From NCBI RefSeq assembly GCF_029024965.1, contig NZ_CP118982.1, positions 496,001-560,000 on the forward strand: a stretch of 64,000 nt of DNA. The letters are read 5' to 3'. This DNA is from Staphylococcus equorum. GTDB taxonomy: Bacteria > Bacillota > Bacilli > Staphylococcales > Staphylococcaceae. This document shows, piece by piece, positions 9,285 to 17,842 of this stretch (its first letter is position 1; every line of letters starts with the position of its first letter). The notes beneath the pieces were generated by a model. That model was not told the DNA's origin, ran no database searches, and worked only from the letters and a program-made list of their open reading frames with translations. The translations under genes and the position numbers were made by a program.

Positions 9285-11040
9285 ACGTACTAACTTAACT
9301 GCAAAGGACCAAGGAAGTGCATTAATTCGGTTGTTTAAATATACGTTACCCTATAAAGGTACGATTACATTAGCCTTTATCATGCTTATTTTATCCACTG
9401 TGGCAAGTATGATGACACCGTATATGGTCAAGATATTTATTGATGATTATTTAACGCCACGCCATTTTCCAAAAGATACGATGATTTGGTTGATTGTTAT
9501 ATTTTTAGGTATACAAATTATAGGTGCTATCACCCTTTATTTTAGTCAGTATATGTTCCAATATTTAGCTTTTAAGGTAATTCAACAATTACGTATTGAC
9601 GCTTTTAATAAATTAGGTAAATTAGGAATGAAGTATTTCGATAAAGTTCCTGGAGGCAGTATTGTATCAAGATTGACGAATGATACAGAAACAATCGTGG
9701 ATATGATCATTGGTGTTTTTTCAACTTTTATCATGGCATTTTTTATGATGATTGCAAGTTACATTATGATGTTTATTTTGGACGTAAAATTAGCATTAAT
9801 TGCACTTGTGTTTTTACCTATTATTTTTATAATATTAGCGACGTATAGAAAATATTCTGCCTTTCTTTTTACTAAAACGAGACAAAGATTATCTGATTTG
9901 AATTCTAAATTAGCAGAATCAATTGAAGGTATGAGAATTATTCAAGCGTTTAATCAAGAGCAACGATTAAATAAAGAATTTAACAAGATTAATGATGAAC
10001 ATTATGACTATATGCTGAAAACAGTAAAACTTGATAGTTTATTATTACGTCCTGCTATCAGTTCTATATCTGTTTTTGCAGTGGTCATGATTCTTGGTTA
10101 TTTTGGTGTTATTAGTTTTACTACTGGCATCACGGCGGGTGTTGTATTTGCGTTTGTACAATATATGGAACGTTTCTTTGAACCTATTAATCAAGTGAGT
10201 CAGAATTTAAATATCTTACAACAAGCACTTGTATCAGCTAGCAGAGTATTTGCACTTATTGATGATGACACTTATGAACCACAACAGCATGAAACCAATA
10301 CACACAAAATTGAGGATGGGAAAATTGCATTTAAACATGTCAGTTTTAGTTATGATGGTGAAACAGATGTACTGAAAGATATCACTTTTACTGCCAATCC
10401 TGGTGAGATGGTAGCATTGGTTGGCCATACGGGTTCTGGAAAGAGTTCCATCGTTAACTTGTTTATGCGTTTTTATGAATTTAACCGAGGTGACATTGAA
10501 GTCGATGGCAATTCACTTAAGACTATACCTAAAGCTGAATTAAAAGAGAAAATAGGTTTAGTTTTACAAGATGCATTTATATTTTACGGTACAATCGCCT
10601 CTAATATTAAGTTATATCATCCTACGATGACGTTTGAACAAGTGAAGGCTGCAGCAGCATTTGTACATGCTAATCATTTTATTGAGAAATTGCCTGAGCA
10701 ATATAATCATAAAGTAATAGAAAAAGGGAGTGCTTTTTCAAGCGGTGAAAGACAATTAATTGCATTCGCGAGAACAATTGCTACGAATCCCAAAGTATTA
10801 ATTTTAGATGAAGCAACTGCAAATATAGATTCAGCAACAGAAGAGCAAATACAAAAATCATTAAATGAAATGCGAAAAGGTCGCACAACTTTAGCAATTG
10901 CACATAGATTATCCACAATACAAGATGCGGATCAAATCCTTGTATTAAATCGTGGGGAAATCGTAGAAAGAGGGACCCATGATCAATTGATTGCGCAACA
11001 TGGTATATATCATAATATGTATTTACTACAAAATGGATAA
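9277..11040 (+). CDS. ABC exporter half-transporter, catalytic subunit
   Basis: A 587-aa partner of the preceding gene: six membrane helices, then an ATPase with Walker A GHTGSGKS and a canonical Walker B Glu (VLILDEATANID). Its signature is FSSGERQL rather than LSGGQ. In a heterodimer this gives one complete site (Walker motifs here plus LSGGQ of the partner) and one degenerate site. I start at ATG 9277, 8 nt after AGGGGG; the in-frame ATG at 9271 is only 2 nt from it. Translation is probably coupled to the upstream gene. Confidence 0.85.
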   Translation: MTERTNLTAKDQGSALIRLFKYTLPYKGTITLAFIMLILSTVASMMTPYMVKIFIDDYLTPRHFPKDTMIWLIVIFLGIQIIGAITLYFSQYMFQYLAFKVIQQLRIDAFNKLGKLGMKYFDKVPGGSIVSRLTNDTETIVDMIIGVFSTFIMAFFMMIASYIMMFILDVKLALIALVFLPIIFIILATYRKYSAFLFTKTRQRLSDLNSKLAESIEGMRIIQAFNQEQRLNKEFNKINDEHYDYMLKTVKLDSLLLRPAISSISVFAVVMILGYFGVISFTTGITAGVVFAFVQYMERFFEPINQVSQNLNILQQALVSASRVFALIDDDTYEPQQHETNTHKIEDGKIAFKHVSFSYDGETDVLKDITFTANPGEMVALVGHTGSGKSSIVNLFMRFYEFNRGDIEVDGNSLKTIPKAELKEKIGLVLQDAFIFYGTIASNIKLYHPTMTFEQVKAAAAFVHANHFIEKLPEQYNHKVIEKGSAFSSGERQLIAFARTIATNPKVLILDEATANIDSATEEQIQKSLNEMRKGRTTLAIAHRLSTIQDADQILVLNRGEIVERGTHDQLIAQHGIYHNMYLLQNG

Positions 11041-11047
11041 AAGAGGG

Positions 11048-11083
11048 CGGGCGTATGAAATCAAATTTGATTCCATACGCCCG
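11048..11083. repeat. GC-rich inverted repeat after ABC pair
   Basis: CGGGCGTATG and its complement flank an AAATCAAATTTGATT core with a single mismatch. There is no T-run on the plus strand, so it is not a standard terminator. The AATCAAATTTGATT core recalls the dispersed repeat seen elsewhere. Confidence 0.5.
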
Positions 11084-11241
11084 GCCTACAAGGATGACTG
11101 AAAAAAGAATACAAGAACTAAAGCTCTTGCGTAAGAACTAGTCATCTCCATAAATGAGGAAGTAGTTCTTTAAGAACTTGAAACAAATTAAGTTAAATTT
11201 CAGCTAGCTATTGTGAAATATCTAATTTAAAATTTTAAAGC

Positions 11242-11520
11242 TTAACCTACGTAAACATCTTGATAATCTGAATTCTTTTCAATTACTGCTTCAGCAAAAG
11301 GACAAGATGCAGTTACTTTTAAATTATTCTCACGTGCATAATCTACAACAGATTTAACTAATTTTGAACCAATACCTTGTCCACCAAACTCTTCTGGAAC
11401 ACCAGTGTGATCGATATCAATTTGATTATCACCTTGTTGTTTAAAAGTAATTTGCGCTTGTGGGTTATTTTCATCATCACCAATGTAAAATTTATTCGTA
11501 CCTTGTTTAATATCAGCCAT
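11242..11520 (-). CDS. Small GNAT-like N-acetyltransferase (YjdJ type)
   Basis: A 92-aa single-domain protein of the minimal GNAT group (COG2388). The acetyl-CoA loop is GGQGIGSKLV, preceded by HTGVPEEF, and CPFAEAVIEKN matches the conserved Cys-Pro-Phe region of this group. It is probably a cytosolic acyl-CoA-binding protein; its acceptor is unknown. AGGAGTG lies upstream of the ATG. Confidence 0.8.
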   Translation of the reverse strand: MADIKQGTNKFYIGDDENNPQAQITFKQQGDNQIDIDHTGVPEEFGGQGIGSKLVKSVVDYARENNLKVTASCPFAEAVIEKNSDYQDVYVG

Positions 11521-11718
11521 TTTATCACTCCTATTATAAATGTATTACTTACTAAATATCACGTTTTGCCAAATGTTAAACAATTTACAGTATGAATTAA
11601 CATAGAAGTGATGAAGTTAAGTAAGGAAATATATAATGATTAAGCGAAAACCATTGAAAAATATGTGAAATAAGTTTATAGTTTTAACGGAACAATTTCG
11701 ATTTGGAGGGGCAATTTT

Positions 11719-12714
11719 TTGAAAAAAAGTATACTGTTGATACTGACATGTGTATGCGCTGTGTTACTCAGTGCATGCGGGGATATTAATAAAGAAGAAA
11801 AACAAGACGTCAGTTCTAAAAATAAACTTAAAATATATACGACTGCATTTGCATTCAAAAGTTTTACCGAACAAATCGGTGGTAAATATGTTGAAGCAGA
11901 ATCTATTTACCCGCCCGGTGCTGATATGCACTCATTTGAGCCTACGCAAAAAGAAATGATTAATATTGCCAAAGGTGATTTATTTGTTTATTCCAGTGAA
12001 GCTATGGATCCAGTCGCAAAAACAATTACACGTTCTATCAATAATGATAATTTAAAATTGCCCTTAGCAAGAAATTTGAGTGAAGACGATTTTAATGCTA
12101 ATCATAAACATGAGGAAACAGCGCACGAACACGAGGAAGCAGAGCATAGCCATGAACATGAAGACGAACACGAAGGTCATGAACATGGCAAGAATGACCC
12201 TCATGTGTGGCTTGATCCAGAAATGAACAAAATATTTGCGAAAGAAATCAGAGATGATTTAACGAAAAAAGATCCTAAACACCAAGATTATTATGACAAA
12301 AATTATCAAAAAATAGTTAAAGATATTGAAGATATTGATGAGCAAATGAAAGCAATTACTAAAGATACGAAACGTGATAAAGTAGTTATTTCGCATGATT
12401 CTATCGGTTATTTAGCTAACAGATATGGTTTTGAACAAGTGGGTGTTAGCGGTATGAATAATGAAGAACCAAGTCAAAGAGATTTGATGGATATTGTTAA
12501 AAACATTAAAGCAACAGGACAACCTTACGTTTTATATGAACAAAATATTTCTTCTAAAGTAACGGATGTCATTCAGAAAGAATCTGATACGACACCATTA
12601 GGTTTCCATAATATGGCAACCTTGTCCAAATCCGAAGCGGATAAAGAAAACATATCATATCAATCATTGATGAAAGAAAACATAAAATCATTGGATAAAG
12701 CTTTGAACGATTAA
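11719..12714 (+). CDS. Zinc ABC transporter substrate-binding lipoprotein (AdcA/ZnuA type)
   Basis: A 331-aa exported lipoprotein: Lys-rich start, hydrophobic core and lipobox LLSACGD with Cys at about residue 20. It belongs to cluster A-I metal-binding proteins, with a His/Glu-rich loop (HEHEEAEHSHEHEDEHEGHEHG) before DPHVWLDP, typical for zinc. It captures Zn2+ outside the membrane for an ABC permease. No permease or ATPase gene adjoins it, so it is an orphan here. It starts with TTG at 11719, with GGAGGGG 8 nt upstream. No Zur box was evident. Confidence 0.88.
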   Translation: MKKSILLILTCVCAVLLSACGDINKEEKQDVSSKNKLKIYTTAFAFKSFTEQIGGKYVEAESIYPPGADMHSFEPTQKEMINIAKGDLFVYSSEAMDPVAKTITRSINNDNLKLPLARNLSEDDFNANHKHEETAHEHEEAEHSHEHEDEHEGHEHGKNDPHVWLDPEMNKIFAKEIRDDLTKKDPKHQDYYDKNYQKIVKDIEDIDEQMKAITKDTKRDKVVISHDSIGYLANRYGFEQVGVSGMNNEEPSQRDLMDIVKNIKATGQPYVLYEQNISSKVTDVIQKESDTTPLGFHNMATLSKSEADKENISYQSLMKENIKSLDKALND

Positions 12715-12726
12715 AAAGCCAAAGTC

Positions 12727-12775
12727 AAAAAGCCACGAAAGAATGCTGTTTTAGCACATTTCTTCGTGGCTTTTT
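12727..12775. terminator. Bidirectional terminator
   Basis: AAAAAGCCACGAA (from 12727) pairs with TTCGTGGCTTTTT (to 12775), with further pairing inside. It serves the zinc lipoprotein gene and the convergent aldehyde dehydrogenase. Confidence 0.93.
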
Positions 12776-12807
12776 ACTGTTATTATTCAAGTCTGTGACT
12801 GATATGT

Positions 12808-14232
12808 CTAGTCGTATCTTATATAAGATACAGTGGTATTATAATATTCATCAAGTCCATGAATGCCATCAGCGCCACCTATACCAGATTCTCTCCAACC
12901 GGCATGGAAACCATTTACAACTTCTTCAGCTTCACAGTTAGCATAAACTTCGCCAAATTTAAGTCGCTCTGTAGCAGTCATTATTTCTTTTAAATCTTCA
13001 GAAAAGATAAATGACGATAATCCGGCATTAGTATCGTTTGCTTGTTCAATAGCATCTTCAAATTCATTATATGTCACAATCGGTATGACAGGACCAAAAA
13101 TTTCTTCTTTAAATGCACTATCTTGAGGATTAACTTTATCTAAAATAGTTGGTTCATAAAAATAGCCGGCGCCATCAACTTTATGTCCGCCTGTAATTAA
13201 GTCAGCACCATTTTTCACAGCATCTTGTACTTTGTCATCAATGCTATCAAGCTGTTGTTGATTAATAATAGCACCATAGTCCGTGTCTTTATTGAATGGA
13301 TCACCAACTTTAAGTTGTTCCATCTTACCTTTTAATTTATTGATAAATGTATCGTGAATCGCTTCGTGTACAAAAATACGTTCTGGACATGTACACACTT
13401 GACCAGCATTGTTTACTCTTGCTGTAACGATATAGTCAACAGCTTTATCTAAATTAGCGTTTGAAGTGACGAGCGCAGGTGCATTACCACCAAGCTCTAA
13501 ATTAACCTTTTTAACTGTACTAGCACTTTCAGCGTATACAGATTTACCTGCACGCATACTACCAGTAAGAGAGATTAATTGAATGTCCGGATGTTGTGCC
13601 AATTGAGTGCCAACTGTTTCGCCTTTACCTGGTAGAATTTGTACAAGACCAGCAGGTATTGTAGATTCACGAATAAGTTCTGCAAGTTTAAGTGTAATTA
13701 AAGAAGTTGCTTCACTTGGCTTAATCACTACCGAACAGCCAGTAACGATAGCTGGTATGACTTTTCTCATTAATACCATAATTGGCGCGTTCCAAGGAAC
13801 GATGCCAGCAGTAACACCAACAGGTTTTTTCGTAAGTAAAATAGTTTCGTTTTCATGACTATTTTGTAAAACTTCACCTTTGTTACTCATGCTTAAACTA
13901 GTCATATAATCGATGAACTGAATCGCTTTATCAATTTCACCCTTAGCTGAAGCAAGTGTTTTACCTTGTTCTTTAACGTATAGTTCTGCCAATGTATCTT
14001 TATTCTGTTCTAATAATGGAATTAATAATTTTACATGATCAGCACGCGTAGGTTCAGGTACTTTTTCCCATTCTAACTGGGCGTGTTTTGATTTTTCTAC
14101 TGCATCATTAACTTCGGATTCTGTTGCGAATGAAATTGTATCTATTATTTCTTCCGTAGCAGGGTTGATTACGTCTGCTGTGTCAGTTGATTTACTTTCG
14201 ATAAATTCATTATTAATAAATAATTTGTTCAA
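12808..14232 (-). CDS. aldA: NAD(P)-dependent aldehyde dehydrogenase
   Basis: A 474-aa cytosolic ALDH superfamily enzyme that oxidises aldehydes to acids. The NAD-fold loop is LTGSMRAGKSV, the general base Glu is in LELGGNAPALV, and the nucleophile Cys is in NNAGQVCTCPERIFV. It is similar in length and motifs to lactaldehyde/betaine-aldehyde type enzymes annotated aldA in staphylococci. The substrate is not determined. It is divergent from mhqR across about 270 nt, so it may share control by electrophile stress, though no MhqR box lies on its side. Confidence 0.85.
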   Translation of the reverse strand: MNKLFINNEFIESKSTDTADVINPATEEIIDTISFATESEVNDAVEKSKHAQLEWEKVPEPTRADHVKLLIPLLEQNKDTLAELYVKEQGKTLASAKGEIDKAIQFIDYMTSLSMSNKGEVLQNSHENETILLTKKPVGVTAGIVPWNAPIMVLMRKVIPAIVTGCSVVIKPSEATSLITLKLAELIRESTIPAGLVQILPGKGETVGTQLAQHPDIQLISLTGSMRAGKSVYAESASTVKKVNLELGGNAPALVTSNANLDKAVDYIVTARVNNAGQVCTCPERIFVHEAIHDTFINKLKGKMEQLKVGDPFNKDTDYGAIINQQQLDSIDDKVQDAVKNGADLITGGHKVDGAGYFYEPTILDKVNPQDSAFKEEIFGPVIPIVTYNEFEDAIEQANDTNAGLSSFIFSEDLKEIMTATERLKFGEVYANCEAEEVVNGFHAGWRESGIGGADGIHGLDEYYNTTVSYIRYD

Positions 14233-14438
14233 TTATGACACCTCCATATACTTCCTTCTACCACTGAATGTTTTTTGAAAACGAGAATGAGAGAAATAAT
14301 ATTATTTTGTATAATAATTAATGAGATATTTTAATTTGATTTTGAAGTGAAAATAAGCGATGAAAATGACTTTTAGTCTCAACAAAGACCATAAAATAGA
14401 TGTTTTATTTATTTTGGTATATTTTTTATACTTATATG

Positions 14439-14485
14439 TTGACTATGTTATTGAGAGGTGTTATATTTATCTCGAATTCGAAACA
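14439..14485 (+). promoter_or_regulatory. mhqR promoter with MhqR-type operator
   Basis: TTGACT (14439-14444), a 17-nt spacer and TATATT (14462-14467) form a good sigma-A promoter. Over the expected start point lies ATCTCGAATTCGAAA (14469-14483), close to the MhqR consensus ATCTCGAATTCGAGAT as I recall it from Bacillus. This fits autorepression and excludes a GTG start at 14458, which lies inside the promoter. Confidence 0.72.
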
Positions 14486-14505
14486 AATTGAAAGTTGGTG
14501 ACGTA

Positions 14506-14940
14506 ATGGACCGTACAAAAGAATCATTAAATACATTCATTGGATTAAACCGAACGGTAGACTATTTGGAACAAATTGTTAGGACAGACGTTCAACGTTA
14601 TGGCTTAAATCTTACAGAATTTGAAGTAATGGAATTATTGTATAACAAAGGTGATCAACCGATACAACGTATTGGACAGAGAGTATTAATTGCTAGCAGT
14701 AGCATCACATATGTTGTAGATAAATTAGAAGAAAAAGGTTTTGTAATCAGAATACGTAATGAACAAGATAAACGTGTTACCAATGCTTCGCTTACCGATC
14801 AAGGACATGCATTGATGGATGATATATTTCCAGAACATGCAGCAACGTTAACATCAACATTCTCGGTACTTACCGATGAAGAAATGACCACATTAAAACA
14901 AGCTTTGAAAAAAATAAGTGCTCAATCCACAGAAGTGTAG
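14506..14940 (+). CDS. mhqR: MarR-family repressor MhqR
   Basis: A 144-aa winged-helix repressor that senses quinones and controls the adjoining dioxygenase/esterase genes. The MarR fold is clear: [27 protein letters not shown] is the recognition helix region, followed by the wing [15 protein letters not shown] place the start at ATG 14506, because a longer GTG reading frame (14458) would begin within the -10/-35 region. The ribosome site is weak (TTGGTGA), fitting low repressor expression. It is first gene of mhqR-mhqE-mhqO-mhqD, as in the S. aureus mhqRED operon but with an extra dioxygenase. Confidence 0.85.
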   Translation: MDRTKESLNTFIGLNRTVDYLEQIVRTDVQRYGLNLTEFEVMELLYNKGDQPIQRIGQRVLIASSSITYVVDKLEEKGFVIRIRNEQDKRVTNASLTDQGHALMDDIFPEHAATLTSTFSVLTDEEMTTLKQALKKISAQSTEV

Positions 14941-14969
14941 TAGCACTTTTAAAATTTAGTAAAAATTAC

Positions 14970-14986
14970 TTCGAAATCGAGATAAA
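14970..14986. promoter_or_regulatory. Second MhqR-type operator before mhqE
   Basis: The minus strand reads TTATCTCGATTTCGAAG, matching the same operator consensus with few differences. It lies between mhqR and the first dioxygenase, so the structural genes may also have their own regulated start. A possible -10 TATAAA (14988-14993) overlaps the region; the -35 is poor. Confidence 0.55.
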
Positions 14987-15008
14987 TTATAAAATAAGGA
15001 GTTTTATT

Positions 15009-15965
15009 ATGACAAACAATCAATTATTAGGTATCCACCACGTAACTGCGATCACTGACGATGCAGAAAGAAACTATAAATTTTTCACAGAAGTATTAGG
15101 TATGAGACTTGTTAAAAAAACAGTAAACCAAGATGACATATATACGTATCACACATTTTTTGCAGATGATGTAGGTTCACCAGGAACAGATATGACATTT
15201 TTCGATTTTCCTAATGTGCCAAAAGGTACTGGAGGAACAAATTCAATTTCACGTTCATCGTTTAGAGTTCCAAATGATGCAGCGCTTGAATATTATGAAC
15301 AACGTTTTAATGACTTTGAAATAAAACATGATGGCATACAAACGTTATTTGGCACAAAAGTTTTACCATTTGAAGAAGTGGATGGTCAAAGATACCAACT
15401 TGTATCAGATGAACATAATACAGGTGTTGCACCGGGTACACCATGGAAAAATGGTCCTGTACCAACAGACAAAGCTATTTATGGATTGGGGCCAATTGAA
15501 ATTACAGTTAGCTATTTTGAAGATTTTATCAAAATATTAGAACAAGTCTTTGGTATGAAAGTGAAACATGAAGAAGAAAATGTTGCTTTATTAGAGGTCG
15601 GCGAAGGTGGCAATGGCGGTCAAGTAATTTTAAGAAAAGATGCTGAAGGACCAGCATCGCGTCAAGGCTACGGTGAAGTACATCATGTGTCATTTAGATT
15701 AAAAGATCATGAAGCAATTGAGCAATGGATGGAAAAATATAAAGAATTAGGTATAGGTAATTCTGGCTTAGTAGATAGATTTTATTTTGAAGCTTTATAT
15801 GCACGTATTGGTCATATATTAATTGAAGTATCTACAGATGGCCCAGGTTTTATGGGTGACGAACCATATGAAACACTTGGAGAAAGTCTAGCACTGCCAC
15901 CATTTTTAGAAGAGCAACGTGAATATATTGAATCAGAAGTCAAACCATTTAACACAAAACGATAA
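15009..15965 (+). CDS. mhqE: Ring-cleaving dioxygenase MhqE/MhqO type (first copy)
   Basis: A 318-aa two-domain VOC protein. The first module begins LLGIHHVTAITDDAERNYKFF and the second contains YGEVHHVSFRLKD. Metal ligands are likely the second His of each HH pair and the Glu in ILIEVSTDGPGF. It is predicted to open hydroquinone or catechol rings, removing quinone stress. It has a clear AAGGAG and lies in the mhq operon behind an MhqR-type operator. It shares the VSTDGPGF-type ending with the next gene, so the two are paralogues. Confidence 0.85.
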   Translation: MTNNQLLGIHHVTAITDDAERNYKFFTEVLGMRLVKKTVNQDDIYTYHTFFADDVGSPGTDMTFFDFPNVPKGTGGTNSISRSSFRVPNDAALEYYEQRFNDFEIKHDGIQTLFGTKVLPFEEVDGQRYQLVSDEHNTGVAPGTPWKNGPVPTDKAIYGLGPIEITVSYFEDFIKILEQVFGMKVKHEEENVALLEVGEGGNGGQVILRKDAEGPASRQGYGEVHHVSFRLKDHEAIEQWMEKYKELGIGNSGLVDRFYFEALYARIGHILIEVSTDGPGFMGDEPYETLGESLALPPFLEEQREYIESEVKPFNTKR

Positions 15966-16018
15966 AGTACTCGGGTTTAAAAAAAGTGCAAAGGTAAATA
16001 ATTAGGGAGGGAACAATT

Positions 16019-16918
16019 ATGGAAGCAATTCAACACATTCATCATATTTCAGCAATTGTAGGTAATCCAGAAGAAAACATTCAGTTTTATAGAGATATAT
16101 TAAATTTAAAATTAATTAAAAAAACAGTGAATTTCGATGACCCGTCTACGTATCATTTATATTTCTCGAATGGCAACGTCGATAATGGAACGATATTAAC
16201 GTTTTTCAATTGGCCAAATGCGCATAAAGGTCGTATTGGTGCAGGCCAAGTTGAAAGAATTGCGTTTAGAATTCCAAAAGATGCTATTGCAGCTTGGGAA
16301 CAACATTTACTAGAAAATGATATAAATGTAGAAAGAACACAGTTATTCGATAAAGAAACTTTAGAGTTTGATGATATACATGGTTTGGCATTGGCACTTG
16401 TTGAAGGAGAAAAAAATGCAGATAATGACAAAGACATTATTGGTTTTCATGGTGTAACGATGTTGTCGATGGATCCAATAGCGACTGCACGTACCTTAAC
16501 AAATGATATGGGATTGTCGCAAGTAAGTGAAAACGATGATTATATCCATATTGAAACAGCTGGTGATTGGCAACATCACGTCATGGTTCAGAAAGTCGCA
16601 CCGGAAGAACATGTACGTTGGGGTGTTAGCGTTGTACATCACATTGCTTGGTCTGTACCTACAGATAAAGACCATCGTGGTTGGCAAGTAAAAATGACAG
16701 GAAAAGGTTACCACGTAACAGATGTTAAAGACCGTAATTATTTTAATGCAGTTTACATGAAAGAACATGGTGGTATTATTTTTGAATTTGCGACAGAGGG
16801 GCCAGGGTTTACCGTTGATGAACGGTTTGAGGAACTTGGTACACATTTGATGTTACCACCTCAATATGAAGAAAAAAGAGAAGAACTTTTACGCCATTTA
16901 CCACCAATTAAAATATAA
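16019..16918 (+). CDS. Ring-cleaving dioxygenase MhqE/MhqO type (second copy)
   Basis: A 299-aa paralogue of the preceding protein. It begins IQHIHHISAIVGNPEENIQFY, with SVVHHIAWSVPTDKDHRGW in the second module and FEFATEGPGFTVDE near the end. The same metal-binding pattern (HH pairs, Glu before the GPGF motif) is kept. It has AGGGAGGG upstream and lies 53 nt after the first copy. Divergence between the copies suggests different ring substrates. S. aureus has one such gene in the operon, so the duplication is a feature of this lineage. Confidence 0.83.
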   Translation: MEAIQHIHHISAIVGNPEENIQFYRDILNLKLIKKTVNFDDPSTYHLYFSNGNVDNGTILTFFNWPNAHKGRIGAGQVERIAFRIPKDAIAAWEQHLLENDINVERTQLFDKETLEFDDIHGLALALVEGEKNADNDKDIIGFHGVTMLSMDPIATARTLTNDMGLSQVSENDDYIHIETAGDWQHHVMVQKVAPEEHVRWGVSVVHHIAWSVPTDKDHRGWQVKMTGKGYHVTDVKDRNYFNAVYMKEHGGIIFEFATEGPGFTVDERFEELGTHLMLPPQYEEKREELLRHLPPIKI

Positions 16919-16994
16919 TGATGTATGATAATAGAAATTTTACACAGTAGCAAGTTTAATGAATATAATACACAATTAAAGGAGATGTCGATAT

Positions 16995-17588
16995 ATGGAA
17001 CACATTTTTAAAGAAGGCGAAGCAAACGCACCTACATTTATTTTATTACATGGTACAGGCGGGGATGAAAACGACTTGTTACCATTAGGTGAAGTATTGA
17101 ATTCTAAATATAATGTATTAAGCGTTAGAGGAGAGGTTTCTGAAAATGGTATGAACCGTTACTTCAAACGTTTAGGAGAAGGAAAATACGATATCGAAGA
17201 TTTAGAATATAGAACAGAGCGCTTAATTACATTTTTAAAAGAAGCGGCTGATAAATATAACTTTGATTTAGCACAAGCCATACCGGTAGGATTTTCAAAT
17301 GGCTCAAATATAGCGATTAGCATGATGTTACATGATGATATTACATTTAAAAAAGCATTGTTATATGCACCACTTTATCCTGTAGATTTAGTGAACAATA
17401 AAGATTTAAGTGATGTAGATGTATTACTTTCTATGGGAGAAAACGATCCAATCGTTACTGTAGAAGCTAGTAAGAACGTAATTGATATTTTTGAGAGTCG
17501 TGGAGCAAATGTGACGCAAGTTTGGGTGAATAGTCACGAACTGACGCAAGCAGGTATTCAAGCAGGTCAAACAGTATTAAATCAATAA
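16995..17588 (+). CDS. mhqD: Alpha/beta hydrolase MhqD (carboxylesterase/phospholipase family)
   Basis: A 197-aa serine hydrolase of the YodD/MhqD group. The oxyanion loop is LLHGTGGDEND, the nucleophile is Ser101 in GFSNGSN, Asp lies in SMGENDPIV and the His in WVNSHELTQ. It is cytosolic and the last gene of the mhq operon, preceded by AAAGGAG and followed by a terminator. It is induced by quinones in relatives; its natural ester is unknown. Confidence 0.86.
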   Translation: MEHIFKEGEANAPTFILLHGTGGDENDLLPLGEVLNSKYNVLSVRGEVSENGMNRYFKRLGEGKYDIEDLEYRTERLITFLKEAADKYNFDLAQAIPVGFSNGSNIAISMMLHDDITFKKALLYAPLYPVDLVNNKDLSDVDVLLSMGENDPIVTVEASKNVIDIFESRGANVTQVWVNSHELTQAGIQAGQTVLNQ

Positions 17589-17637
17589 TATATAATAATG
17601 AAAAATGTGAAACATTAAAACAATAGCAAGAAATAGA

Positions 17638-17691
17638 AGACATAAACTTCATGTGTGTAATAGAGCGCATGCAGTTTATGTCTTGTTTTTT
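17638..17691 (+). terminator. Terminator of mhq operon
   Basis: AGACATAAACT (17638-17648) pairs with AGTTTATGTCT (17673-17683), then TGTTTTTT. Confidence 0.88.
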
Positions 17692-17736
17692 AATTTATAG
17701 ATCATAATAACTAGATTTAAAATAGATAAAAAATAA

Positions 17737-17762
17737 GAGTCACTCTCAAAATAGAGTGACTC
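17737..17762 (-). terminator. Terminator of YkvI-type gene
   Basis: GAGTCACTCT and AGAGTGACTC are perfect arms with a 6-nt loop; on the minus strand a T-rich run follows. Confidence 0.82.
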
Positions 17763-17842
17763 AGTGCGGTGGCAAAATATTCAATTTTGTCTGTATCCTA
17801 TAAAACTGATTTTCTTTCGGAATATAGATAATCAATTATGTG

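Noticed and set aside
11048-11083. Terminator for the ABC pair
   Set aside because: The stem is strong but followed by GGCCTACAAGG, with no T-run on the plus strand.
14458-14505. Longer N-terminus of MhqR from GTG 14458
   Set aside because: This codon lies between the -35 and -10 of the likely promoter, so it would not be transcribed.
16496-16846. 116-codon minus-strand frame
   Set aside because: Antisense of the second dioxygenase gene; no coding signs.
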